From the NCBI GenBank assembly GCA_964507645.1, contig CAZDPU010000009.1, positions 1 to 34,550 on the forward strand: a DNA stretch of 34,550 bases, written 5' to 3'. The position numbers and the translations under genes were made by a program. Position 1 is the stretch's first letter. Each line of letters starts with the position of its first letter. The DNA is from UBA6624 sp964507645. Its GTDB lineage: Bacteria > UBP7 > UBA6624. The notes under the pieces are model-generated. The model saw nothing but the letters and a program-made list of their open reading frames with translations. It made no database searches and was not told where the DNA came from. Of this stretch, positions 1 to 7,795 are shown in pieces.

Positions 1-2
1 CA

Positions 3-590
3 AGTCGTTTTGACGTTTTTTTGGAGGATGGAGCCTTCTCTAAAAAACAAACTGAACTCCTCCTGTCCCATGCATGCTCCTTAGATTATCAAATCACTCT
101 TCATGCAGGGCAATTCTCCGAAATGGGGGGTGTTGAAATTGCTTCCCAAAATGGTGCTGTTTCAGTCGACCATGCTGAACACTTAAAAAAAAGTGATGTG
201 GAAAAATTGTCTGAAAGTGGAATCGCCGTTGGTGTTTTGCCTCTTTGTAATATTGAACTGAATACAGGAATTCAACCAGATGCAAGAAAGCTTGTTGATG
301 CTGGGGTTGAGGTATTCTTGGCAACAGACTTTAATGCGGGGTCATCTTTTTGCACATCTCTCTTGGAGGTTGGAGAAGTGGCTTTGCGGGATTTAGGGAT
401 GTCAAATAAAGAAATATTGAAATCAATAACATCAACACCGGCAAAAGTTCTCGGCCTTAAAAAGCTTGGGAAGATTCAAGAAGGCTTTATTGCTGATATT
501 GGCATATGGGAAAGTGGCTTGAATGGATTTTTTTCACCAGTCAATAATCTTCAGATGCTATTCATTGAAGGGCACAAGGTGTTAAACTAA
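3..590 (+). CDS. hutI: Imidazolonepropionase, C-terminal part (5' end outside window)
   Basis: Imidazolonepropionase opens the ring of 4-imidazolone-5-propanoate to N-formimino-L-glutamate in histidine degradation, in the cytoplasm, using a metal ion of the amidohydrolase superfamily. The visible 195 residues match the C-terminal half of the roughly 400-residue enzyme. The opening residues DVFLEDGAFS fit the HutI segment that precedes the 'K.HA.eF' metal motif, seen here as ITLHAGQFSEMGG. It is followed by DHAEHL, with a metal or catalytic histidine, and by ATDFNAGSS, with the metal aspartate. The reading frame is open from base 3, so the TTG at 21 is not the true start. The stop lies 5 bases before the next ATG, so the downstream lipoprotein may be co-transcribed. 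No other hut gene is visible. The family assignment is firm; the exact substrate is inferred. Confidence 0.85.
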   Translation, partial: SRFDVFLEDGAFSKKQTELLLSHACSLDYQITLHAGQFSEMGGVEIASQNGAVSVDHAEHLKKSDVEKLSESGIAVGVLPLCNIELNTGIQPDARKLVDAGVEVFLATDFNAGSSFCTSLLEVGEVALRDLGMSNKEILKSITSTPAKVLGLKKLGKIQEGFIADIGIWESGLNGFFSPVNNLQMLFIEGHKVLN

Positions 591-595
591 ATATT

Positions 596-1658
596 ATGAA
601 AAAACTCACCAGGCTTTTAGCAATTTTAATTATCGCAATATCCGCATGTGGCGGAAGCGGAGGTTCAGTTACGCATCCGGTAGGCTACGCAGGGCCAGAC
701 AGCAGTGTCGCACCCTTAGTGCAAACTGCTAGCGTTTACTCTGAAACCCATTACATTTATGACTTTCAGGGGAACAATTATCTTTTATCGTGCAACTCAA
801 ATGGCGTGAGTGCCGGTCAACTTGAAATTTACAAAGACATTTCGGGAAGTTTTAACACAACCGAAAAAATGACAATTGGAGGTGGTATTGGATGCAGTGG
901 GGTGACTGCGATTATTGATAACAATAATTCGGTTTTTAACTCAACAAACATTGGAGTATTGCATATTTTTGCAACTGAGGATATCCAAAATGCTGACACA
1001 TTTGTAACCTATTGGTGCTGGGATGGAACATGGGCAGCGGGAGGCAGCCTGCAAGGGTGTGGGTCGAGCTTGCCAAACACGATAGGTGGCGGGGCCCCAA
1101 CTGCTGTAATTGACACAACAAACAACACTCTTCTCATGGCCTGGCAAGAAAATTTTGATGACTTAGCCAATCCAGCTAGTATGGAATTACTATTGATGGA
1201 TTATCCATTAGCAAACCTGCAAGCAGGACTCTATAACTTTGCAGATTGGACTAATCACGTGTCTATCGATGGGGCAAATGGGGGCTTTTCTGCAGTAGGG
1301 ACATCCCCTGTCATAAAGATCACGGGAGGAAGCATTGTGATAATTGCTCGAGCAGATAATGCAGGCTTGGGTTTGAAGCTTTACCATTGCCTACTCACAA
1401 GCGACTGCAGTGATGCCAACAATTGGGCTGGAAGTACTCAGTTTATAGCAACAAATGTTACTGATTCATTTGATTTTGAGATCAACCCCTCTGATGGATA
1501 CCTAACAGTGGCATACCAAAGTGATTCAGACCAATCAAATCTTCATCCAAATGCGATTGTTTACAGGGAATGGTCAATCTCAACACCGTTGACAGCCGGA
1601 CCAGAAAAGCTGATTGCAATGGCTTATGACCCTATTGGGCTTGCCGCTGCAAAAATAT
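596..1658 (+). CDS. Putative secreted lipoprotein, 3' end lost in assembly gap
   Basis: The product begins with a basic, hydrophobic signal peptide ending in a lipobox (AISAC, Cys18), followed by a Gly/Ser-rich linker, so it should be lipidated and anchored in the envelope. The 354 visible residues contain several cysteines (for example around YLLSC, GIGCSG, YWCWDGTW, LQGCGSS and YHCLLTSDC), which suggests disulfides in an exported protein. The spacing of Asp/Asn and Gly-rich turns suggests beta-strand repeats, perhaps a propeller, but I do not recognise a family. The gene starts 5 bases after hutI. Its end is hidden by 100 Ns. The frame happens to continue across the gap into the sigma-factor gene, but that join is an artefact. 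Confidence 0.6.
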
Positions 1659-1758
1659 NNNNNNNNNNNNNNNNNNNNNNNNNNNNNNNNNNNNNNNNNN
1701 NNNNNNNNNNNNNNNNNNNNNNNNNNNNNNNNNNNNNNNNNNNNNNNNNNNNNNNNNN
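1659..1758. other. Assembly gap (100 Ns)
   Basis: A run of exactly 100 Ns, the usual scaffold-gap placeholder of unknown true length. It separates the 3' end of the lipoprotein gene from the 5' region of the sigma-factor gene. Genes could be missing here. Confidence 0.99.
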
Positions 1759-1804
1759 AAACCTCACTTTTTCAGAAACAAAACCCCTGGCTGAGAGGTA
1801 TAGG

Positions 1805-2389
1805 ATGGAGTCAGGTATGACCCTTGGGAAGAAAACTGACGAGGAATTAATGGAACTTGTAGCCAGAAATGACAACCAGGCATTGAACGTGCTGGTGGAG
1901 CGTTATCAGTCTCCTCTGTTTAATTTCCTAAGCCTTTACATAAGAGACCCTGCAACGGCAGAAAGCGCTGCTGCTGAGTCTTTTTTCAGGGTTTGGAAAT
2001 ATGCTAAGAAATTCAACCCCAAACAGAAGTTCAAAACCTGGCTTTTCACAATTGCTAGAAACCAGGGAAACACACTTCTATCCTCACAGGGGAGAAGGCC
2101 AGGATCGATTGAAGGCATATTTGCCTCAAAGGATAGCCATGCATTTGACCCGGGAGATACAAAAGACCCAAATGCAGAAGACATTCTCAAACAAGAAACA
2201 CGTGCAGAAAAAATTGGTGAAATATTAATGATGCTTCCAACAAACCTGAGAGAAGCGCTGTTGTTGGCGATACAGCCAGAATTAACATACTTGGACATTT
2301 CGGAAATACTTGGCTGTTCAGTTACTGCTGTAAAAATGAGAATCCACAAAGCTCGTATCAAATTTAAAAAATATATGGATAATAAGTAA
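1805..2389 (+). CDS. ECF-type RNA polymerase sigma factor
   Basis: A 194-residue extracytoplasmic-function sigma factor. Sigma region 2 spans about residues 20-85: EELMELVARND, a helix through LVERYQSPLFNFL, then ESFFRVWKYAKKFNP and KTWLFTIARNQ. An acidic, Pro/Gly linker follows. Region 4 lies in the last 55 residues: LPTNLREALLLAI, then a helix-turn-helix of the ISEILGCSVTAVKMRIHKAR type that binds the -35 element. The ATG at 1805 is preceded by GAGAGG 6 bases upstream. An ATG at 1817, preceded by GGAG, is an alternative; a start inside the gap cannot be excluded. It stands immediately upstream of a membrane protein and a LolA/RseB-like protein, an arrangement typical of a sigma factor with its anti-sigma and sensor. 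Its target genes cannot be seen from here. Confidence 0.85.
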   Translation: MESGMTLGKKTDEELMELVARNDNQALNVLVERYQSPLFNFLSLYIRDPATAESAAAESFFRVWKYAKKFNPKQKFKTWLFTIARNQGNTLLSSQGRRPGSIEGIFASKDSHAFDPGDTKDPNAEDILKQETRAEKIGEILMMLPTNLREALLLAIQPELTYLDISEILGCSVTAVKMRIHKARIKFKKYMDNK

Positions 2390-2391
2390 TT

Positions 2392-2826
2392 ATGTTTTTT
2401 TCAGAAAAAGAAAATCGAAAATTTATAGAATCGCTCAAAAAAGAGCTTCCTGTAAGAACTCCTTCAGAAAACGTAAAAAAAATTTTACATGACCTAATGA
2501 AAGAAGAAAGGGCCGTGATCCCGGAATTAAAAACTGTAAAAAAGGTAGCCCTTGAAAGGGACCTGTCTCAACTTGTTGAGAAGAAAATAAAAACCCAGAA
2601 AAGGAAATGGGCAGCCACGTCAATAGCAGGATATTCCTTCTCAACAGTTGCAGTATTTTCGATTTGTATTTCGTATTTTGGATGGGGCTATGTAAGGGAT
2701 ACTTTTAGAAATGGTGCTCAAATAGAAATAAGCCTTGACCGCGTTGAAAGGGCTTCTCAAACAGGTTTAAGTGGTGATGTTTCGGATTTGAATTCTTTAC
2801 TTTTAGAAGATCCTTTTTTGACTTAA
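2392..2826 (+). CDS. Single-pass membrane protein, putative anti-sigma factor
   Basis: A 144-residue protein with a highly charged N-terminal part (about residues 1-72), one hydrophobic segment around residues 74-98 (AATSIAGYSFSTVAVFSICI region), and a short C-terminal part after it. No clear family motif such as a zinc-binding HXXXCXXC anti-sigma domain is seen. It starts 2 bases after the sigma-factor stop and ends directly before the next ATG, so it is surely in the same operon. Its size, topology and position are what is expected of an anti-sigma factor whose cytoplasmic N-terminus holds the sigma factor. That role is inferred from context, not from sequence identity. Confidence 0.55.
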   Translation: MFFSEKENRKFIESLKKELPVRTPSENVKKILHDLMKEERAVIPELKTVKKVALERDLSQLVEKKIKTQKRKWAATSIAGYSFSTVAVFSICISYFGWGYVRDTFRNGAQIEISLDRVERASQTGLSGDVSDLNSLLLEDPFLT

Positions 2827-3786
2827 ATGCTTGTATCCCTGCTCCTATTCCTTGCTCAAGAAACCCTTGAATACTCCTACAGGGGGGAAATTAAATTCTA
2901 CCAAAACGTAGATGATCGAATAGAGAATGAGAAAAACGTTCGGTATTTCTCAAAAAACGGCAAACTCCACCTTGAAGAGCTTGAAAATCAGTTTTTTATA
3001 TTGAGCCCTATTGAAAATATTTACGTCATGAATGACATAAACGTAAATCTTTTTTTCGATAGGGATTTTTTCCCGAGAAGCAAAGAGATATCCCGACTTT
3101 TAATGCCTGAGTACATCTGGAACCAGGTAGCAGAAATTGGCGAAGAAGATCCTGACTGGAATAAAGAAGAGGTTATTGTTGATGAATTGGATATACTTTC
3201 TGTTTCAACCTCGCAAGAATCCTGGGAAGAAAAAGGTGTAAAAACAACCTATTGGCTTCATAAAGAATACCGGCTCCCTCTTAAGAGAGAGAGGACCAGG
3301 AAGAACAAAAAATCTGAATTAATAGATGTGATTGAAATCAATATTGAGAAAGAGGATCTGGATGACGATCTTTTTGAACCGCCAGTAAAAAATACTGACT
3401 ATAGCATCTCTCAGTCACCGAAATCCGAGACTGGCTCTTTCTTCATCCCTCAAAAAATCTTGGGGGCAGAAAAGAAAAAAGTTCTTTTCCTTTTTGAAGA
3501 AACAGAAGAAAACTCAACCTTAAAAGGGGTTTTTTCAAGATATATGTCTGAGGAAAAAGACAGCTATGTTTATTTGGTATATTTTAAAGAAGGGATTGAA
3601 AATAAGAATTTTAAGATATTTAAAAGAGCCTTGGATTTGGACATGGAAGGTTGGTCGGCTGTTTTGCCCCAAACAAAAGAAGAATGGAGTGTAAGGATTT
3701 TATCAAACTACCCCAAGCCGACACTTTTAAAGCATTTAAGGGTGCTTTGGGGGGGAATCAATCCTCCAGTTCAGGAGGGTAAATAG
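2827..3786 (+). CDS. Exported LolA/RseB-like protein
   Basis: A 319-residue protein with a short hydrophobic start (MLVSLLLFLAQ) that may act as a signal sequence or anchor. The rest looks like the beta-rich LolA/RseB (MucB) fold: an early strand pattern around YSYRGEIKFYQN, a central ...IYVMNDINVNLFF... stretch, and the typical closing phrase of this superfamily, VIEINIEKEDLDDDLFEPP, near residue 190. A second domain of about 110 residues follows. RseB-type proteins bind the periplasmic part of an anti-sigma factor and sense lipid or lipopolysaccharide stress. Here the ATG follows the putative anti-sigma stop without any gap, which supports such a role. The similarity is weak and judged by eye. 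Its 3' end overlaps the convergent lipoprotein gene by 29 bases. Confidence 0.5.
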   Translation: MLVSLLLFLAQETLEYSYRGEIKFYQNVDDRIENEKNVRYFSKNGKLHLEELENQFFILSPIENIYVMNDINVNLFFDRDFFPRSKEISRLLMPEYIWNQVAEIGEEDPDWNKEEVIVDELDILSVSTSQESWEEKGVKTTYWLHKEYRLPLKRERTRKNKKSELIDVIEINIEKEDLDDDLFEPPVKNTDYSISQSPKSETGSFFIPQKILGAEKKKVLFLFEETEENSTLKGVFSRYMSEEKDSYVYLVYFKEGIENKNFKIFKRALDLDMEGWSAVLPQTKEEWSVRILSNYPKPTLLKHLRVLWGGINPPVQEGK

Positions 3787-4804
3787 GTGGGAGTGATTCA
3801 AAGGAAGAATTGCCAAACTTTTCAATTCTGAAAAAATCACCTGTTGCAGGATTGTTGACAACTAGCCCAAGGACATCTCCTTCTGACTTTAAGCTTTTGA
3901 TATCTCCATTTTCATAAGATATAGAAAGCATTTTCCCCAAGAAACTGTACAGCAAGCTGCTTTGCCTTGGGGAAGAGCTTTCTGCAACTACCCCCCCATA
4001 AACATCTTGGTTTAAAACAAAAACATCCCCTGTCCAGCTAAACTCGCTTGAAATCTCTTTTTCCTCGCACCCCTCTTCCCAGGGCTTTAATCCTGTTTCG
4101 CATAAAAACCATTTATTTTCGTTTGAAAAAAACACTTTTCCCTCCGCAACATCAAAAGAAACTTCGGGCCCGGGGTTGTCTAGGATCCTTTCTGAATTCG
4201 TTCCCCTTAGAGAAACGCTTGAAATCCCCAAGTTCATTCCATTTAAAACGTTGTGGATCAGAATTAACTCTTCACCACTTCTGAAAACTTTTAGATTCCA
4301 CCTTACAGAAGTGTCGTTTGTTAGTCTTTTCCCCTGAATCCCGTTGATGGATTTTGAAAAAATATTGTGTGCCTTCCCCTCTTTTTTTCTGAAAACAATC
4401 AAGTCTTCAACAAAAATCACGTCCCCTTCTACATCCTTGTTTGAGGTAAATTCAACTGGGAGCTTATCTATTTCCCAAAGCCAAATATCTCTTGCTTTAA
4501 CGTCTGCAGCGAGTATTAGGGATTTTCCATCTTTTGAAAAATCTAAACTTTGTACATTTTTCCATTTTTCTGTTTTTGCAATAGGGGTCCACTGCGCATC
4601 GCCTCCAAGCTGTGAAAACTCATAAACAACTGTTGTATTAACCGGTGTGCCATTGGGTCCACCTTTCCAGTTTAATGCCACCTTGATGCCATCCCCGTTT
4701 TCAACAATTGAGTGCGCTGTTATCTTCCATGGAATTGCAGGTCGGTAACAGCCAAAAAATCCTGTAAAAATAAAAATCAAAAATACTAATTTCTTATTCA
4801 TCAT
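3758..4804 (-). CDS. Lipoprotein with TolB/WD-like beta-propeller repeats
   Basis: About 348 residues from the ATG at 4804 (a second ATG follows at 4801). The N-terminus is a lipoprotein signal with a lipobox-like FTGFFGC. An upstream ATG at 4885 is in frame, but it would bury the signal peptide inside 27 extra residues, so it is rejected. The body has repeated four-strand units with phrases such as SLDFSKDGKSLILAADVKARDIWLWEID, RLTNDTSVRWNLKVFRSGEELILI and SFDVAEGKVFFSNENKW, resembling TolB/DPP-type propeller blades. Its start overlaps the permease 3' end by 11 bases, so the two are probably translated from one message. The function is unknown; the family call is by pattern only. Confidence 0.6.
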   Translation of the reverse strand: MMNKKLVFLIFIFTGFFGCYRPAIPWKITAHSIVENGDGIKVALNWKGGPNGTPVNTTVVYEFSQLGGDAQWTPIAKTEKWKNVQSLDFSKDGKSLILAADVKARDIWLWEIDKLPVEFTSNKDVEGDVIFVEDLIVFRKKEGKAHNIFSKSINGIQGKRLTNDTSVRWNLKVFRSGEELILIHNVLNGMNLGISSVSLRGTNSERILDNPGPEVSFDVAEGKVFFSNENKWFLCETGLKPWEEGCEEKEISSEFSWTGDVFVLNQDVYGGVVAESSSPRQSSLLYSFLGKMLSISYENGDIKSLKSEGDVLGLVVNNPATGDFFRIEKFGNSSFESLPPIYPPELED

Positions 4805-7208
4805 CCAGCAACCTATGTATCCATCTCTTAACTCTAGCCTCTGGAACCCTGACGGTAAGAACGCTACCGCTAAACTCCCTTGCAATGCTCTCTTGGATGT
4901 TCCCCAATCGCGCTTTGTCCAAAATCCCGTTAACGCTTGCGCCTAGAACCAAAAGGTCGCTTTCTTTTGAGGAATCCAAAATTGCTTTTTTAATAGACCT
5001 CGATTTTACAATTTTTAAATTAACTTTTAGTTTTAAATCGATTTTTTTAACCTCTTCCTGAAGCAATGTTAACCTTTTCTTTGCCTCTTTTTCCCCCTCT
5101 CTGTTTTTCACAATGGCCAACAGTGAAAATTCTCCATCGTTTGATGATGCTATGCGAGCACCAATGTTGATTGCTTTCTTTGTATTTGGCCCTGCTCCAA
5201 CAGCAACAGTAACGTTTTTATAAGGGGTTTTATTGCCATGCTTTAAAACTGCAACCGTTTTTGAAGAATCCGCTAAAACTCTGTCTAGGGTATCTCCTAA
5301 AAACAAACCTTTCTTTTTTTTGCCACCTCTCCAGCCCATCAATATCAAATCTGTCCCTCTGGATTCTGAAACTGAACATATCACAGAAGCAGGATGTCTT
5401 CCAACAACAACACTTGAATTTATTTTGATTTTTTTACCTTCAAGATAATCTTTTATCCTCTCAATCAAATCGTGTTTCTTTTTCACATCTTTTTCAGGTG
5501 CAAAAGTCAGAGGGGTTGTTTCGGGAATGGTAGCAATAGAAACAATGTGGACAAGACTATCTTTCACCTTTGCTACACTTTCTGCCAAGTGTGACAGGGA
5601 GTCTTGGTTTCTTGTGTGGGCAACAGCTAAAAGTATGCTGTTTTCTTGTGGGGAATACATTGTGTCCTGCGTGGCTACCCTTGATCTAGACATGGGTTTA
5701 AGCTTTCTGAAAGGCCCAGCATAAAGCAATAGCCCAGAAAAAATCCAAATCAATGTAACCCCCCAGGCGATCGCTCCTGGAGATTCTCCCGAATGCTGCT
5801 CAAATGGAGATACTGGGATAAAAAACACACCTATTGCAATCACGATTTGCATAACTATTGCAATGGTTGGCAGGAGTGGTACCAATGGCATTTTAAAGGG
5901 TCTTTTTACATCAGGTTTGGTTTTTCTTAGCTTAATTAAAGTCATATTAACAAGTGTGAATAATAATAAAAACATCACGTTAGCTGCAGCTGAAACAGCA
6001 GCCATGGGAAGTGTAATTATGATTACGATTACGATAATTGCTGTAACAAAGAGCCCCATGTAAGGAGTTCTTTTTATTTTGTGTATTTTTCCCAATATCG
6101 AAGGTAGCAAACCCTCTCTCCCCATTGCAAAAGCAACCCTGCTAGATGAAAAAAGTGTACCGTTTAGGGCTGATGTTGTTGATGCAATGCCAGCCAATAT
6201 TACCAAAAACATACCTGTTGTGTAAGTAGATCCGGGAAATTTAAAAGGCAAGACAAATTGATTTGCTGACTCTACAACCGCTCTTTCCCCAAGAAAAGCC
6301 ATTAGATTGTAATTTGATGAAGGCTGCCCTGACGAGGTTAGGATTTCGGAAAACCTTTCACCTAGTGAAGCTGGTATTGCATTGATGTTAAGAGCCCCTA
6401 GTGAAGCCCCTCCTACAAGAAGATAAATTGGAAGAACTACCAAGATTGATAAAAATATGGCTTTTGGAATGTTTTTTTCTGGATTTTTAACCTCTTCGCT
6501 TGCTTGAACTATAACCTCATAGCCCTCAAAAGCCATATAGGTTACCCCCATCGCCAAAAGAACCAAGATTGCGCTTCCGTGCTCGCCTGATGATATGAAA
6601 AATGGTTCATAGTGTGCAAGGCCGTCTGTTTGAAATATTCTGATAAACCCGAAAACGGCAAAGAGCAAAAGTATCACCACTTTAACGGTACTCATGATTG
6701 ACCCAAATTTTCCTGTCTCAGAAACTCCAACAAAATTAACCCACGCTAAAACAGAACAAATCAATACGGCTCCCAGCTTAACATACTGCTGGTACTCATT
6801 TCCAAGATCTTCCGGGTGTTGCATGAGCCCAAAAAAATTCAAAAGCTCTATAAAATAAACTCCAAACCCCAAAGAGTAAACAGCAACAGCAACAACATGA
6901 CTGAACCAGCCCATCCACCCAGCTATAAATGAAACTATCTTACGATAACCCTGAGCAACCCACATAAACGCCCCTCCAGCCTCAGGGAAAGAAGAGCCGA
7001 GTTCTGCATATGCTCCTGCAGTTAACATTGCAACAACCCCATTTAAAAAAAATGCCAATAAAAAAGCTGGGCCAGCAATCCCCGCAGCTCGCCCAGTGAG
7101 AACAAAAATACCAGCCCCTATCATGGCTGCAACCCCTATCATGGTTACGTCGTAAAGCCCTAGAGTCCTTGCTAGCTCTTCGTGGTTTCCTTTTTTAGTC
7201 TTGTTCAC
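4794..7208 (-). CDS. APC-family amino-acid permease fused to two universal-stress (UspA) domains
   Basis: An 804-residue protein starting at GTG. Residues about 10-490 are an amino-acid/polyamine permease with around 12 membrane segments. It opens with LGLYDVTMIGVAAMIGAGIFVL, the helix-1 consensus with the unwound GAGIF used for substrate binding, and later has ALNGTLFSSSRVAFAMGREG. Residues about 515-655 and 660-795 are two UspA-like alpha/beta domains. Their nucleotide-loop motifs are LMGWRGGKKKKGLFLGDTLD and LVLGASVNGILDKARLGNIQ, both altered from the usual G-2X-G-9X-G(S/T) pattern. Such fusions are known in bacteria and archaea, and the Usp part is thought to regulate transport. The substrate cannot be deduced. 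The GTG is 7 bases downstream of a TACAAT box, and no Shine-Dalgarno is seen. Confidence 0.85.
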   Translation of the reverse strand: MNKTKKGNHEELARTLGLYDVTMIGVAAMIGAGIFVLTGRAAGIAGPAFLLAFFLNGVVAMLTAGAYAELGSSFPEAGGAFMWVAQGYRKIVSFIAGWMGWFSHVVAVAVYSLGFGVYFIELLNFFGLMQHPEDLGNEYQQYVKLGAVLICSVLAWVNFVGVSETGKFGSIMSTVKVVILLLFAVFGFIRIFQTDGLAHYEPFFISSGEHGSAILVLLAMGVTYMAFEGYEVIVQASEEVKNPEKNIPKAIFLSILVVLPIYLLVGGASLGALNINAIPASLGERFSEILTSSGQPSSNYNLMAFLGERAVVESANQFVLPFKFPGSTYTTGMFLVILAGIASTTSALNGTLFSSSRVAFAMGREGLLPSILGKIHKIKRTPYMGLFVTAIIVIVIIITLPMAAVSAAANVMFLLLFTLVNMTLIKLRKTKPDVKRPFKMPLVPLLPTIAIVMQIVIAIGVFFIPVSPFEQHSGESPGAIAWGVTLIWIFSGLLLYAGPFRKLKPMSRSRVATQDTMYSPQENSILLAVAHTRNQDSLSHLAESVAKVKDSLVHIVSIATIPETTPLTFAPEKDVKKKHDLIERIKDYLEGKKIKINSSVVVGRHPASVICSVSESRGTDLILMGWRGGKKKKGLFLGDTLDRVLADSSKTVAVLKHGNKTPYKNVTVAVGAGPNTKKAINIGARIASSNDGEFSLLAIVKNREGEKEAKKRLTLLQEEVKKIDLKLKVNLKIVKSRSIKKAILDSSKESDLLVLGASVNGILDKARLGNIQESIAREFSGSVLTVRVPEARVKRWIHRLLDDE

Positions 7209-7215
7209 ACGTGAT

Positions 7216-7221
7216 ATTGTA
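7216..7221 (-). promoter_or_regulatory. -10-like box of the permease gene
   Basis: Minus-strand TACAAT ends 7 bases before the GTG start of the permease, so a transcript would begin at or next to the start codon (leaderless). No good -35 match is visible. Confidence 0.35.
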
Positions 7222-7261
7222 TTTTTTATTCAGATGAAATAGATAAAATTAACAAACAAGA

Positions 7262-7795
7262 ATGATTTATCCTTTTTCAAAATACAAAAAAACACCCCAT
7301 TTTGAAAAAACCAAAATCCTCGCCAGTGTTGTTGTCGTCCATTACACACAGACGTTTTCAATTCAAGATGCACTGTCTATTTTGAATACAAGAAAACTGT
7401 CAGCACATTTTATCCTTGATGAAAAGGGTGAGGTGATGCAGCTGGTTGATACCGAGAAAAAGGCGTGGCATGCTGGCGAGTCCAGTTTCCAAGGTAGAAA
7501 AAATTTAAATGATTTTTCAATTGGAATTGAACTGGTAAATCCTGGATTTTTAAAAGATGAAACACTGTGGAGTTTTGGGTACAAGAATCACCTTGGTAAA
7601 GACTGGGCCAATTGGCCTGATGCTCAAATTAAGTCTCTTTGTAAGCTTTTAACCTGGATAAAAAAAAATCATACAACATGCGTTGATGTTGTAGGGCATT
7701 CAGATGTTTCTCCTGGTAGAAAAATCGACCCTGGGCCAATCTTCCCTTGGGGAGAAATTAGAAAACATATGATTTCGCAACAACAGAACCCATAG
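7262..7795 (+). CDS. N-acetylmuramoyl-L-alanine amidase, AmpD-like (Amidase_2)
   Basis: A 177-residue zinc amidase of the Amidase_2 (AmpD/PGRP) family that splits the bond between N-acetylmuramic acid and the stem peptide. Visible motifs are VVVVHYT (first zinc histidine), FILDEKGEVMQLVD, KKAWHAGES, FSIGIELVNPG (catalytic Glu region) and VVGHSDVSPGRKIDPGPIFPW, which carries the second zinc histidine and the closing Asp ligand. No signal peptide is present, so it should act in the cytoplasm on recycled anhydro-muropeptides, as AmpD does. It is divergent from the permease gene, with a 53-base gap between their starts. Its last 38 bases overlap the convergent gene on the other strand. Confidence 0.88.
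   Translation: MIYPFSKYKKTPHFEKTKILASVVVVHYTQTFSIQDALSILNTRKLSAHFILDEKGEVMQLVDTEKKAWHAGESSFQGRKNLNDFSIGIELVNPGFLKDETLWSFGYKNHLGKDWANWPDAQIKSLCKLLTWIKKNHTTCVDVVGHSDVSPGRKIDPGPIFPWGEIRKHMISQQQNP

Noticed and set aside
596..2389. A single 597-residue protein joining the lipoprotein and the sigma factor
   Set aside because: The frame only continues because 100 Ns are read as unknown residues. The two halves are an exported lipoprotein and a cytoplasmic sigma factor, which cannot be one protein.
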